Shown: positions 10,545 through 22,106 of the stretch, piece after piece | Position numbering within the stretch: position 1 is the first letter of the stretch | Layout of the letters: each line of letters opens with the position of its first letter | Assembly: GCA_030544215.1 (NCBI GenBank) | Contig: JARZZO010000012.1 | Coordinates: forward strand, 39,161,194-39,225,193 | Direction: 5' to 3' | DNA: 64,000 nt | Source: Zantedeschia hybrid cultivar | Taxonomy: Eukaryota > Streptophyta > Magnoliopsida > Alismatales > Araceae | Notes under the pieces: model-generated | Databases searched by the model: none | Told to the model about the DNA's origin: nothing | The model's input: only the letters and a program-made list of their open reading frames with translations | Translations under genes and position numbers: made by a program

Positions 10545-13500
10545 CTAAAGCCAATCACTTTTATACAGAATACCCATATTCTCTAAGTGACGCTCAAAAA
10601 TATTTTGAGACAAAGGCTTTGTAAGTGGATCTGCTATGTTGTCGGCTGAGTGAACTCTTTCCACCACGACATCTCCTCGAGCTATAATCTCTCTGATCAG
10701 ATGAAAGCGCCGCAGAATGTGCTTCGACTTCTGATGAGACCTCGGCTCTTTCGCTTGAGCAATCGCCCCATTGTTGTCACACAGCAGTGGGACGAGACCA
10801 GATATGCTTTCCACCACACCAAGATCGCCGATGAATTTCTTCATCCATACAGCTTCCTTGGCGGCTTCAGCAGCATCAATATACTCGGCTTCCGTTGTCG
10901 AATCAGCAGTGGTTTCCTGCTTGGAACTTTTCCAGCTCACTGCTCCCCCATTAAGTGTGAAAATAAAACCTGATGTTGACTTGCTGTCATCAGGATCAGA
11001 CTGAAAACTCGAGTCAGTGTATCCTTGCAGCTTTAAGTCTCCTCCTCCATAGACTAGAAATAGATCCTTAGTCCTTCTCAAGTACTTAAGGATGCATTTC
11101 ACAGCCTTCTAGTGTTCATCACCTGGATCTGCCTGATGTTTGCTCGTAATACTTAGAGCATATGCTACATCAGGTCTGGTACACAGCATGGCATACATGA
11201 TGGACCCTATGGCAGAAGCATAGGGGACTTTTTCCATCACTGCCCTCTCTTCAGGTGTCTTGGGAGACTGACCTTTAGAGAGTGAAATTCCATGTCTCAT
11301 CGGTATGAGACCTCTCTTGGAATTTTCCATGCCAAACCTTTTGACAATGGTTTCTATGTACATGGATTGGGTTAAAGCCAGCATCTTCTTTGATCTATCT
11401 CTATAGATCCGTATTCCCAATACGTAAGATGCTTCTCCCAAATCCTTCATGGAGAAGTTCTTTGACAGCCATATCTTTACTGATGACATCATTCCTACAT
11501 CATTCCCAATGAGTAGGATGTCGTCAACGTAAAGAACCAGAAATGTGATTGCGCTCCCACTGTTTTTCTTGTATACACAGGGCTCATCTTCATTCTTAAT
11601 GAAGCCATAAGATTTGATCGCCTCATCAAATCTTATGTTCCAGCTCCGGGAAGCTTGCTTCAGTCCATAAATGGACCTCTGTAACTTGCATACCATGTAT
11701 GGAGATTCTTTGGATGTGAATCCTTCTGGTTGTATCATATACACCTCCTCCTCAAGGTTTCCATTGAGGAAGGCAGTCTTCACATCCATCTGCCAGATTT
11801 CATAATCATGGTAGGCAGCAATGGCGAGAAGAATTCTGATAGACTTAATCATAGCAACGGGCGAAAAGGTTTCGTCATAGTCAACACCTTGTCTTTGACG
11901 ATAGCCTTTTGCCACTAATCTTGCTTTATAAGTCTCAATACGTCCATCTGCACCGATCTTTCTTTTAAAGATCCATTTGCAGCCGATAGGTACTATACCA
12001 TTGGGTAAATCCACCAAGTTCCAAACTTGGTTGATGTACATGGACTGTATTTCAGAATTCATGGATTCCCGCCATTTCCCGGCCTCTGGACTTTCAATGG
12101 CCTCCTGGTAAGTCTTAGGATCATCATCCTCATTATAGAGTATCCTAGAACCATCCAAATTAATATGTCCCACATATCTTTCTGGTGGTTTAGGTACTCT
12201 TTTAGACCTACGAGGTTCCTGTGTATCACTTTGAACAGGTTCAGAAACTGACGGTTCATCTGATGAACCATTGCCAGTTTGTGGGTCTGGAACTTCTTCC
12301 AGAATTACTTTACTCCCACTGTCCTTCTGGAGAATATAATCTTCTTCCAGAAAGACAGCTCTCCTGGCCACAAACACCCTTTGTTCGCCAGGATGATAGA
12401 AGTAATATCCATAAGTTTCCTTTGGATATCCCACAAATCTGCATTTGTCAGTTCTGGATTCCAGCTTATCTGCGTCATGTCTTTTAACATGAGCAGGACA
12501 TCCCCAGACTTTAACATGTTTAAGTCTGGTTTCCTTCCATTCCATATCTCATATGGAGTGGTCTCAACAGATTTGCTGGGTACCTTATTCAGGATATACA
12601 TAGCCGAGCTAAGTGCATATCCCCATAAGGACACTGGTAATTTGGACATGCTCATCATGGATCGCACCATTTCCATTAATGTGCGATTTCTCCTTTCTGA
12701 TACACCATTCATCTGAGGTGTATAAGGAGGTGTAAGCTGAGAAAGGATACCATTATCCTTTAACTATTTAATGAACTCAGTACTCAAGTATTCACCACCC
12801 CGATCAGATCGGATGGTTTTTATGCTCTTTCATATTTGTTTTTCCACTTCATTCTTAAATTCTCTGAATTTCTCAAAGGCTTCAGATTTATACTTCAATA
12901 AGTATACATATCCAAATCTTGAGTAATCATCAGTGAATGTAATGAAGTATGAGAAACCACCAATGGCTTGGGTTGACATAGGACCACATACATCTGAATG
13001 TATGAGTTCTAATATGCCTTTGGCTCGTTCTCCAGTTCCACTAAATGGAGACTTAGCCATTTTACCCATTAAACATGACTCACAGGTTGCATATGATTCA
13101 TAATCAAATGGATCCAAATATCCATCTTTATGCAACCTTGAGACACATTCAATAGATACAAACCATTGGATAAAATAGCAGAAGCTATTAATTTATTTCT
13201 GAAATAAATTGAACAACTATTGTTCCCAAAATTTAAATTGTATCCAATTCTATCTAAACATGAAATAGAAATGATGTTCCTTATTATGCTAGGTACATAA
13301 TAACAATCATCTAATAAAAATGTGTCTCCGGATGGTAGCTTGAGCTTCACTGTCCCCACAGCGATCGGCGCAACTCTTGCGCCGTTACCTAGCCTCAGCT
13401 CCACCTCGCCGGTCCTCAGCTTACGTCTTCTTGTCACTGCCTGCACAGAATTGCAGATATGAGATACACATCCAGTATCTAATACCCATGATGTACAATC

Positions 13501-14370
13501 TCTTATTGACAAGTTTACATCTATCATATAGATACCTGAAGCGTCCTGCTGCTTCACAGTTCCTTGAGCCTTGTCCTTGAGGTATTCCTTGCAATTCCTC
13601 TTCCAATGCCCTTTCTGGTGACAGTAGAAGCAATCACCTTTCTCAGCACTTTTACCCTTGTCTTTCTTGACAACCTTTGCCTTTCTCTGAACCTTGTTCT
13701 TATTCTTTCGAAAAGCTTGGACTGCAAGTCTTTTTCTGTTGGTCTTACCAACCATTAGGACTTGGGGTTTATCCTTCACAAGGTTCCCCTCAGCAGTCTT
13801 TAACATGTTCAGCAGTTCAGCTAAGGTCGCCTGGATCTTGTTCATGTTGAAATTGACGATGAACTGAGCATATGAAGGTGGAAGTGAAGACAACACAAGG
13901 TCTGTGTGCATCTCCTTGGGAAGTGTAATCCCAAGAGCATCCAGCCTCTCCACCCACTCAATCATCTTCAGCACATGATTCTGTACTGAAGTTCCCTCTG
14001 CCATCTGAGCTTTGAACAGATTCTTCGATATCTCATATCGTTCGATTCTGCTCTGCTCACCAAAGAGCTCCTTCAAATGGAGCATGATGGATCTAGCATC
14101 CATCTCTTCATGTTGCCTCTGCAACTCATTGCTCATAGAGGCTAACATATAGCATTGGGCCATGGTAGAATCCTCCTTCCATTTTTCATACGCTATCATT
14201 TCCTCCTCTAGAGCATCTAATGCTGGTTCAGCAGGAGGTTCAGTATCCAAGACGTAGGCAATCTGCTCAGACCTGAGGACTATCTTCAGGTTTCTGAGCC
14301 AGTCTGAGTAATTGGTGCCTGTCAAACGGTTGGCATCAAGTATGCCTCGCAACGGGTTATGGTGCGACAT
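10545..14370 (-). pseudogene. Gag-Pol polyprotein of element B, broken
   Basis: Starts at the ATG at 14370. Gag occupies about residues 1-245, followed by a CCHC zinc knuckle (CFYC...GHWKRNC, residues 247-260) and protease DTG (298-300). At about 13140 a deletion removes the GAG-pre-integrase segment with the His residues of the integrase zinc site and shifts the frame. Integrase follows with TGA at 12830 and TAG at 12764, an intact Asp in RSDRGG and Glu in NGVSERRNR. A frameshift lies near 12535. Reverse transcriptase carries YVDDI near 11517-11531. A Trp-to-TAG stop sits at 11109, then RNase H runs to 10545. Domain order PR-IN-RT-RH defines Ty1/copia. Gag and LTR length suggest the Angela/Tork side of the family, which is not certain. 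Confidence 0.92.
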
Positions 14371-16661
14371 TCTCGCCTACAGGAGATAATTAATTGATAA
14401 TTAGCAGATATTCAGATTATCTAAAACAAGATATGGTCTTTTATTATCTAATTTTACTCTCACTAATTTTCGACGGACTGTATAACCTTCAGATATACAG
14501 AACGGGAGACGCCGACTGTCTCCTAGTGGGGATCAGAATCTCCAAGCATCACAGTATGACCTCGGGTAAACACATAGTATCATACTGCTATCTCAGAGCA
14601 ATCATCTCATGATAATTGCAACTCCTTGCAATATCCGATCGTACTTCGGCTCCCAAGTTTAATGGTCCCGGGTAAACACAGTAGACCATTATCCCCGGTC
14701 TAAGCTTTACCATCAATACGTGACAGAGTAAAGTAGAAACATAGTTCCCGAGTAAACACGTGGATGACTATATCGTTCCTCTACTCTTATCCAAAGGCAT
14801 CTTATGCCATGATCAATAGTCCTCTCATCAGTTAATGGTAGACCTCGGGTAAACACATAGTATCTGCCACCACCGAATTAAGTTCTATCAATCATATTGA
14901 TGGAGAGCCACGCGGTACATTCTCAATGACTCGCGCTACGGCTTAGAGTTTGTAACGAAGGTTTTACTTATTTAATTTGGTCTCATCCTAGGTGATAGTA
15001 TTAAATATATCGAATATATTTATTAATACTAATAACCTAGCAAATATAAAGCACACGCATCACATACATGTCATTAGTGTGGTCATGGACGGCACTGCGG
15101 TTTGACTTGAGCCAGACAGTCAAACGCACACATACACACAATATAACAACTTATATCATGAGTCTGCAAACCCATGAATACAATGAACTCCTTCATTTTC
15201 ATCTGGTCAGCAGTTGTGGATCATCCTCGCTCCGCACGCATCCGCCTCGATCAAATTACATCGTAATTCTCAATTACACGATAATTTAAATGAGGAAGCC
15301 TTATGGCGATTACATCAAGGAGGAAGGTAGAAGTACAATGGAATGTAAGAGGGAGAGGTTCGCAGACCTCTATTTATTAATACACAATAAACCACACAAT
15401 CACATTCCACATCCACAAGTAATGCCCGTCCATGACCACCATGTGTTTTATTAAACAAACCACACATGAATTGCACACCATGTGTTTTCGAAAATAATAT
15501 TAATTTTGGTTTCATAAAACCAGGGACCAAACAAAATTTGGATTATTTGGAATTTTTCGAAAACTTTAGTATTTATTGCAAGCATGCTAATTTAAATCCA
15601 ATTTAAACAAGCAAATCAATAACACATCAAAAATGCATTAAAATCTAAAATTAACGGCTTCAGAAATATTCCATGCTCAATTTGAACAATTCAAATATTT
15701 ATGGGGTTAATCTAACAATTAGATTGCATAAGGTTTAATTTAACATTTAGAATTAATTCAATTAACAACCTTTTGTTAATTAATTAACATAATAAACCTT
15801 AATAAGGGCCCAATAAAAATTGAATTTAATAAAAACAGTAAAATCATATTTTACAGATAATTATTAAACCAATTTTATAATTAAAATTTTAAAACTAAAA
15901 ATTTTTAATCAACTGGGCCCCCTAAAGGGCTCAGCCCTGCTGGGCCTCTGGCTCGGACCAGGGCCGAGCCAGGGCGCAGCCAGGGCTCGGACCCAGGTCC
16001 GAGCTTTGCTGCGCCCTGGCTCGGGCCGCCTGGCACGAGCCAGGGCCCAGCCGGGCCCGGTCCGGTCGGCGGCTAGGGAAACCCTAGCCGCCCGGCCGAA
16101 CCGCCCGAGGTTCCCTGCAACGCAGGGAACCCGACGGCGCCGCCCCCTTCTTTGGGGTCTTCTCCGGCGCCGATCCCGGCGCCGGCAGGGCACCGCACCA
16201 CGCCGCCGGCGAACCCCTTAGCTCCGGCGAGGTCCGGTGACCGGCGGTGGCCCTGGAGGTCATCCGGAAAGGGATTTATTCGCCCCCTTATTTCCTCCAA
16301 AAAATCTGGTTTTGCAGGTTTCTCAAACCCGTGGGGAGGAAGAAGAAGGTCCATGGCCGCTCTTCCACGGCTTCCCATGCCATCAACAACTCGACCAGGG
16401 TCATTGGGCATGATCTACAGCGATTAGAACCCCTTAAAATCCATCTCTATGGATCCGACCACATCAAAAACGCCCCGTTCTTCGTCCAACGAAGAACACG
16501 ACGAAAAACCCCCAAAAATAATTTTTTCTTCAGATTTAAATCACGATCTCATCGCAGTAATCATCTAATGATTATAAATCTTTCAAGAACATAAATTTAA
16601 GCATGGAATAAATTCAAAAACCATAAATTTTAGAGACCGAAACGGCGAAAACACAGTGGAA
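14371..16661 (-). other. Leader of element B
   Basis: Same plan as A's leader: primer site, GC-rich GAGCCAGG island (15915-16080), a shorter AT-rich part (15600-15900), then four loop-repeat hairpins (14552-14868) before gag. No credible ORF is present. Confidence 0.8.
14552..14868 (-). other. Four leader hairpins of element B (GTGTTTACCCGAGG loop)
   Basis: On the plus strand the stems are CAGTATGA/TCATACTG (14552-14587), AATGGTC/GACCATT (14661-14690), ATAGT/ACTAT (14741-14771) and GGTAGA/TCTGCC (14837-14868). Each encloses a loop whose transcript reads close to ACTATGTGTTTACCCGAGG. They occupy the same four places as A's hairpins but with a different loop. Confidence 0.75.
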
Positions 16662-16677
16662 CCTGGCTCTGATACCA
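16662..16677 (-). other. Primer binding site of element B
   Basis: CCTGGCTCTGATACCA is the complement of the initiator tRNA-Met site, one base from the LTR edge at 16679. Confidence 0.95.
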
Positions 16678-16796
16678 CTGTTGGGATCGCTGTGTCGGGA
16701 TCCGATCTTAAAACGCAGCGGAATAAAGGAGTTCGGGATCGGATATGTCCCGTTTCGGTCGTTAAAATTAAACCGGTGTAAATCGAATTTACCTTG

Positions 16797-16814
16797 CGCG
16801 GATTCGAATCCGCG
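16797..16814. repeat. Perfect 18-base palindrome in U5
   Basis: CGCGGATTCGAATCCGCG, shared with the partner LTR at 9096-9113. Its core GATTCGAATCC matches 10 of 11 bases of the Pol III B-box consensus GGTTCGANTCC and can fold like a tRNA T-arm. Confidence 0.7.
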
Positions 16815-17100
16815 TCCGTTTTCCGGTTCCGTCGGAGCGATGCCGCAAGTCGCGCAGATGCCCGACCTCTAGCTGTATCCACGCGGTTCAACTCGCGATG
16901 GATCGTCCTCGCTTCCTCGCTCGCTGCGGCGCTCGAAGATCCCGTCTGACTGCGCGTGATCCGCCGCGACATGCGGATCCAGAATCCCCGTCGAACGGGA
17001 AGTGGAGCAGTTGGGAACGGCACGCCCAGAGGAGAGAGAAAGTGGGGAAGAACGAATGACGGCTAGGTCAGGGTTGCTGGCCCCGGACGTAGAATCCGTT

Positions 17101-17108
17101 CTTTTATA
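17101..17108 (-). promoter_or_regulatory. TATA box of B 5' LTR
   Basis: CTTTTATA, i.e. TATAAAAG in transcription sense, at the position equivalent to the TATA boxes of the other LTRs. Confidence 0.75.
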
Positions 17109-18231
17109 AGAAGTCAGTTTGCGGTTTTTCACAAAAACCCAGACTTATCCGAAATCCTGTCGGATTATCCATCGACTTGAAAACCATTTGCGTGTGACCC
17201 TCTAGGCCCAAATACCAGTCTAGTTAATAGCCCATTAAGTCCAGTAACCCTTTACTGACCGACTGAATTAATTAATATCTTTATATTCAATTAATCAGTC
17301 GAATTTAATGTCCCACAATAAATTCGGACGGACTGCCGATCACGTTGGATGCCAAGCAACATTGCGTGATCCTGGATGGCACTGGGGTTATCGCAACCCT
17401 CTATTGGAACCTTTCTGTCATCGGTTAGCGCGCGGATATAATCCTTCATCCGTACAATGTTCCCGAATCGACCTAGGGCATGGTTTACTGTTAAACCCTA
17501 TTTGGTCGATTCACTTGAATCAGATGTCGCTAATCTGAATCCGATAACTCCTTATCGATTACAGAGTCCGCCCTGGCCAGGGACTTTAAGCGCATCATTC
17601 TCGGAACATTCTCTCTCAAACAACCGAGAGCGGATGATCCCGTATTGAACACACAATTACCTTCGAGGGCATTTCCCTGAACCCGATCGCTTGACTTATT
17701 GATATCCCATGGTTAGGGATTCGTTCGTCAAGGTCAAAGCTCAGAAACCTACCAACAAGGTATCCTTGGAGTCTCAGGTCCAAGGATCATCCACGCAACC
17801 GTGACAATTGAATCGAACTGGTTAACAGTGAGGTGATTACCATCCAGCGATTCATAGTCGGATCAGTTCAGTGAACTCATTTACCAATGAGCACCTATAG
17901 GTTCAGCATAGTGTCTCCACACAAGTGACTTATGGGATCAGTCACCCTCATCATATGAGCTGAAGTAACCTATACTAGTCTATCCGGATGTTCGATGTCC
18001 TATCTCAAACATCCTATGACTAGGAACAATTAAGAACATGTGTTTATAAGTCTTCGGTCCCGTAATTATGATCTCATCATAATCCGAACACTATTGCACA
18101 TGTTCATGGACTTCATCGTGATACGATAAACACAGATCGAATTAATTACACACAATGAATTATTGCCATTTATTAATAATCTGAATATGTACACAGTATC
18201 GGATTGGCTTTGAGACCATCTAATACTAACA

Positions 18232-18236
18232 ATGCC
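18232..18236. repeat. Target-site duplication of element B, right copy
   Basis: ATGCC, matching 8973-8977. Element A's leader resumes immediately after it. Confidence 0.95.
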
Positions 18237-18670
18237 TATATGATCAGGGTAGAGGAACCATGTAGCTTTGTTGTGCTATCCACAAGGGTTGCATGCAAAT
18301 CTATGCTCGTCGCGTAATGATGGTTAGCTTAGACCAGAATTAATGGTTTGTTGTGCTATCCACAAGGCCATTAAATCTCTGGGGACCGAAGCCATGATCA
18401 GATATTGCAAGGAGTTGCAAGTCCCATGAGTTGGGTGCTCTCTGATTGTATTACAGTTTGTTGTGCTATCCACAAGGCTGTAGTGCAAGTCATTGAGATT
18501 CTGATCCCCACTAGGAGACTATCGATGTCTCCCATTCTGTATAACTGAGGGTTATACAGTCCGTCGAAAATTAGTGGGAGTTAAACTTGAACAAAAGACC
18601 ATGTCTTGTTTTAAATTTTTAATAATTGAACATCTGGTAAATAGATTTTACTTATCTCCTGTAGGGAACT
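18237..18670 (+). other. Leader of element A, part 2
   Basis: Continues A's leader after B and ends at the gag ATG. It contains leader hairpins 2-4 and the stretch around 18535-18580 (GTTATACAGTCCGTCGAAAA...) that is nearly invariant before gag in all copia elements of the window. Confidence 0.85.
18259..18482 (+). other. Leader hairpins 2-4 of element A (CTATCC loop)
   Basis: Stems CATGTAGC/GTTGCATG (18259-18295, two G-U pairs), TTAATGG/CCATTAA (18340-18374) and TACAG/CTGTA (18452-18482) each enclose an identical loop containing TTGTTGTGCTATCCACAAGG, which itself has the inverted repeat TTGTG/CACAA. The stems share no sequence with one another, but all pair. Confidence 0.8.
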
Positions 18671-21600
18671 ATGTCGTCGAATAACCCACTCCGTGGCATA
18701 CTTGATGCCCTTTTGACTTACCTGATCTACTCGGATTGGTTCAGATACCTAAAGAATGTCTTCAGATCTGAGCACATTGATTTTGTCCCTGGAGCTGATC
18801 CTCCTACTGAATCGGCATTGGATGCCCCTAAAGCAGAGATGATAGCTAACGATAAAAGATCGAAGGACAAAGGCAAAAGAGTAGTGAAGGGTGACTGCTT
18901 CTACTATAAGCAGTATGGTCACTGGAAGAAGAACTGCAAGGAGTTCCTTAACGATGAAGCTCATGGAAGACTGAAGCTATCTGATGCTTCAGATATCTAT
19001 ATGATAGATATCAACTTATTAGTTAGAGATTCCACATCTTGGGTATTGGATACCGGATATGCTTCTCATATCTGTCATGATGTACAAATGCTGACAAGTA
19101 AGTGCAAGCTGAGACAAGGTGAGGTGGAATTGAGGCTAGGAAACGGCGCAAAAGTTGCGGCGTTTGTTGTTGGGACAGCAAACCTCAGGCTTCCATCGGG
19201 AGACACCTTACTATTAGAAGATTGTTATTATGTTCCTTGCATAATAAAGAACATCATATCAATATCTTGTTTGGACAAGATAGGATATAGGTTGACTATT
19301 GAGAATAGAAGTTGTTCGATTTATTATGGTAATAAATCGATAGCTTCGGCATCTTTAGTCAATGGACTATATCTTTTAGATGTTTCTTATTACAATCTTC
19401 AAATTGATAATGCTCTTAAGAAGAGCATGAATTGTGTGAACCAAGCCTACATGTGGCATTGTAGATTTGGGCACATTGGCGAAAGCAGGTTGCAAAAGTT
19501 GCATAAGCATAGTTATTTAACTGCATTCGATTATGAATCGCTTGCAACATGTGAATTCTGCCTTATGGGAAAGATGGCAAAATCTCCATTTACTGGACAT
19601 GGAGAACATGCCAAGGACATTCTGGAACTAATACATTCGGATGTATGTGGTCCCATGTCCACCCAAGCCAAAGGTTGCTTTTCTTACTTCATCACGTTCA
19701 CCGATGACTTCTCAAGATTCGGCTATGTGTACTTAATGAAGTACAAGTCGGAAGCATTTGAGAAGTTTAAGGAGATCAAGAATGAGATAGAGAAGCAGTT
19801 AGGAAAGAGTATTAAAGCTCTTCGATCAAATCGAGGAGGAGAATACTTGAGTACTAACTTCACACAATTCTTAAAGGATAATGGTATCCTTTCTCAGCTG
19901 ACCCCTCCATATACACCACAGATGAATGGTGTATCAGAAAGGAGGAATCGCACCTTGTTGGACATGGTGCGATCCATGATGAGCTTTTCGGGATTACCAG
20001 TGTCCCTCTGCGGGTATGCTCTAGAGTCAGCAGCATACCTACTAAACAGAGTACCCAGCAAGTCTGTGGCCTCTACTCCATATGAGATATGGAAAGGCAG
20101 GAAACCAGAATTTAAACATGTTAAAGTCTGGGGTTGTCCTGCTCATGTAAAGAGGCATGATCTAGACAAGCTGGAATCACGAACTGATAAATGCAGGTTT
20201 GTGGGATATCCAAAGGAAACCTTTGGATACTATTTTTATCATCCTAGTGAACAAAAGGTGTTTGTCGCCAGGAAAGCTGTCTTCCTGGAAGAGGAATACC
20301 TTCTCTAGGAAGACAGTGGGAGTAAAATAGCACTGGAAGAGGTTCCAGATCCCCAAATAGCTGCATTATCATCAGATGAGATATCAGTTCCTGAATCTGT
20401 TCAGGTATACACAGATGAGCCTCGTAAATCTGGTAGAGTACCTAGACTACCCGAACGATATGTGGGACATATTGCTGAAGGTAAGTCTAAGGTAGAATAT
20501 AATGAGGATGATGATCCTAAAACCTACCAGGAGGCCATAGAAGGCCCAGAAGCCGGGAAATGGCGAGAAGCCATGAACTCAGAAATCCAGTCTATGTACA
20601 CCAACCAAGTTTGGAACTTGGAGGACTTGCCCGAGGGTATTGTACCCATCGGTTGCAAGTGGATCTTTAAGAGAAAGATGGGTGCTGATGGACGGATCGA
20701 CACTTATAAGGCAAGGTTGGTGGCAAAGGGATATCGTCAAAGGCAAAGAATTGACTAAACGAGACTTTCTCACCAGTTGCCATGATAAAGTCGATCAGAG
20801 TTCTACTCACTATTGCTATGCATTTTGATTATGCAATCTGGCAGATGGATGTGAAGACTGCCTTCCTCAATGATAACCTTGAGGAGGAGGTGTATATGAT
20901 ACAACCAGAAGGTTTCACATCCAAAGAATCTCCGGATAAAGTGTGCAAGCTTCAGAGGTCCATTTATGGACTGAAGCAGGCTTCCCGGAGCTGGAACATA
21001 AGATTTGACAAGGCTGTCAAGTCTTATGACTTCATTAAGAATGAAGATAAGCGTTGTGTGTTGTAGAAGAAGACCAGTGGGAGTGCAGTCACTTTTCTAG
21101 TTCTTTACGTAGATGACATACTACTCATTGGGAATGATGTAGCTATGATGTCATCAGTAAATATCTGGCTGTCGAAAAACTTCTCCATGAAGGATTTGGG
21201 AGAAGCATCCTACGTGTTGGGAATACGGATCTATAGAGATAGATCAAAGAGGATACTTGGAATGATCCAATCCTTGTACATAGATACCATAGTCAAAAGG
21301 TTTGGCATGGAAAATTCCAAGAGAGGTCTCATACCGATGAGACATGGAATTAATCGCTCAAAGGAGCAGTCTCCTAAGACTCCTGATGAGAGGGCATTCA
21401 TGGATAGGATATCTTATGCCTCTGCCATAGGATCTATCATGTATGCCATGCTATGTACACGGCCTGATGTTGCATTTGCTCTAAGTGTTACGAGCAGATT
21501 TCAGGCTGATCCAGGCGAAGAGCACTGGAAGGCAGTGAAATGTATCCTTAAGTACTTGAGAAGAACTAAGGATATGTTTCTTGTCTATGGAGGAGGTGAC

Positions 21601-22092
21601 TTGAAACTGCGAGGCTTTACTGACTCGAGTTTCCAGTCAGATCAAGATGATAGCAAGTCTACATCTAGATTCGTGTTTACTTTGAATGGAGGTGCAGTGT
21701 GCTGGAAGAGTTCCAAGCAAGTAACCACTGCAGATTCGACGACTGAAGCTAAGTACATTGCTGCAGCTGAAGCTGCCAAGGAAGCAGTGTGGTTGAAGAA
21801 ATTCATCACCGACCTCGGCGTCGTTCCCAGCATCTCTGAGCCTGTTCCACTGTTGTGCGACAACAATGGAGCAGTTGCGCAAGCGAAAGAGCCACGGTCT
21901 CATCAGAAATTGAAGCATATTCTGAGGCGCTTTCATCTTATCAGAGAGATCATATCCAGAGGAGATGTAGTAGTGGAAAGAGTTCCATACGTCGACAATG
22001 TAGCAGATCTACTGAAGAAGCCGTTGGCTCAAATTGTGTTTGAGCGTCACCTAGAGTCTATAGGCTTATTATATAAAGGTGATTGGCTTTAG
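18671..22092 (+). pseudogene. Gag-Pol of element A, Gag deleted, broken
   Basis: The ATG at 18671 follows the leader as in the relatives. Gag is only about 75 residues before the zinc knuckle (76-89), about 171 fewer than in B. The knuckle reads CFYY..., so its second Cys is Tyr. Protease DTG is at 127-129. Integrase has its HHCC region near 261-300 and the first Asp (IHSD) near 322, but the second catalytic Asp is Asn (RSNRGG, near 385). Glu is present (NGVSERRNR, near 421). TAG ends the first 545-residue frame at 20306. The next part stops at 20756 with a one-base shift, then RT follows with TAG at 21064 and YVDDI at 21106-21120. RNase H is readable to 22092. Confidence 0.92.
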
Positions 22093-22095
22093 TCC

Positions 22096-22106
22096 AAGTG
22101 GGAGAT
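22096..22106 (+). other. Polypurine tract of element A
   Basis: AAGTGGGAGAT directly precedes the 3' LTR. Confidence 0.9.

Larger units (their letters stand above)
8978..18231 (-). mobile_element. Element B: Ty1/copia retrotransposon nested in A
   Basis: A complete 9254-bp element on the minus strand. It has two LTRs of 1553 bp each, primer site, leader, gag-pol pseudogene, polypurine tract and target duplication ATGCC. Its LTRs differ at only about 20 positions in 1553 by eye, far fewer than A's LTRs, which agrees with B having entered A later. Unlike A it keeps a full-length Gag with an intact CCHC zinc knuckle, but its polyprotein has stops, a frameshift and a deletion. Confidence 0.95.
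16679..18231 (-). mobile_element. 5' LTR of element B
   Basis: 1553 bp, same length as its partner, with TG...CA ends in transcription sense. U3 hairpins include CTAGTC/GACTAG (17975-18023) and CGATAA/TTATCG with loop GGAG in transcript sense (17542-17557). Confidence 0.95.

Noticed and set aside
16006..16427. GC-rich ORFs in leader islands (also 25787-26165 and 38454-39047)
   Set aside because: Pro/Arg/Gly-rich frames open on several strands at once, as expected of GC-rich DNA, and are not conserved between elements.
18267..18477. Regularly repeated 21-base word that could be taken for a CRISPR array
   Set aside because: Spacing is unequal, each copy is the loop of its own stem, and the DNA is a plant retrotransposon leader.
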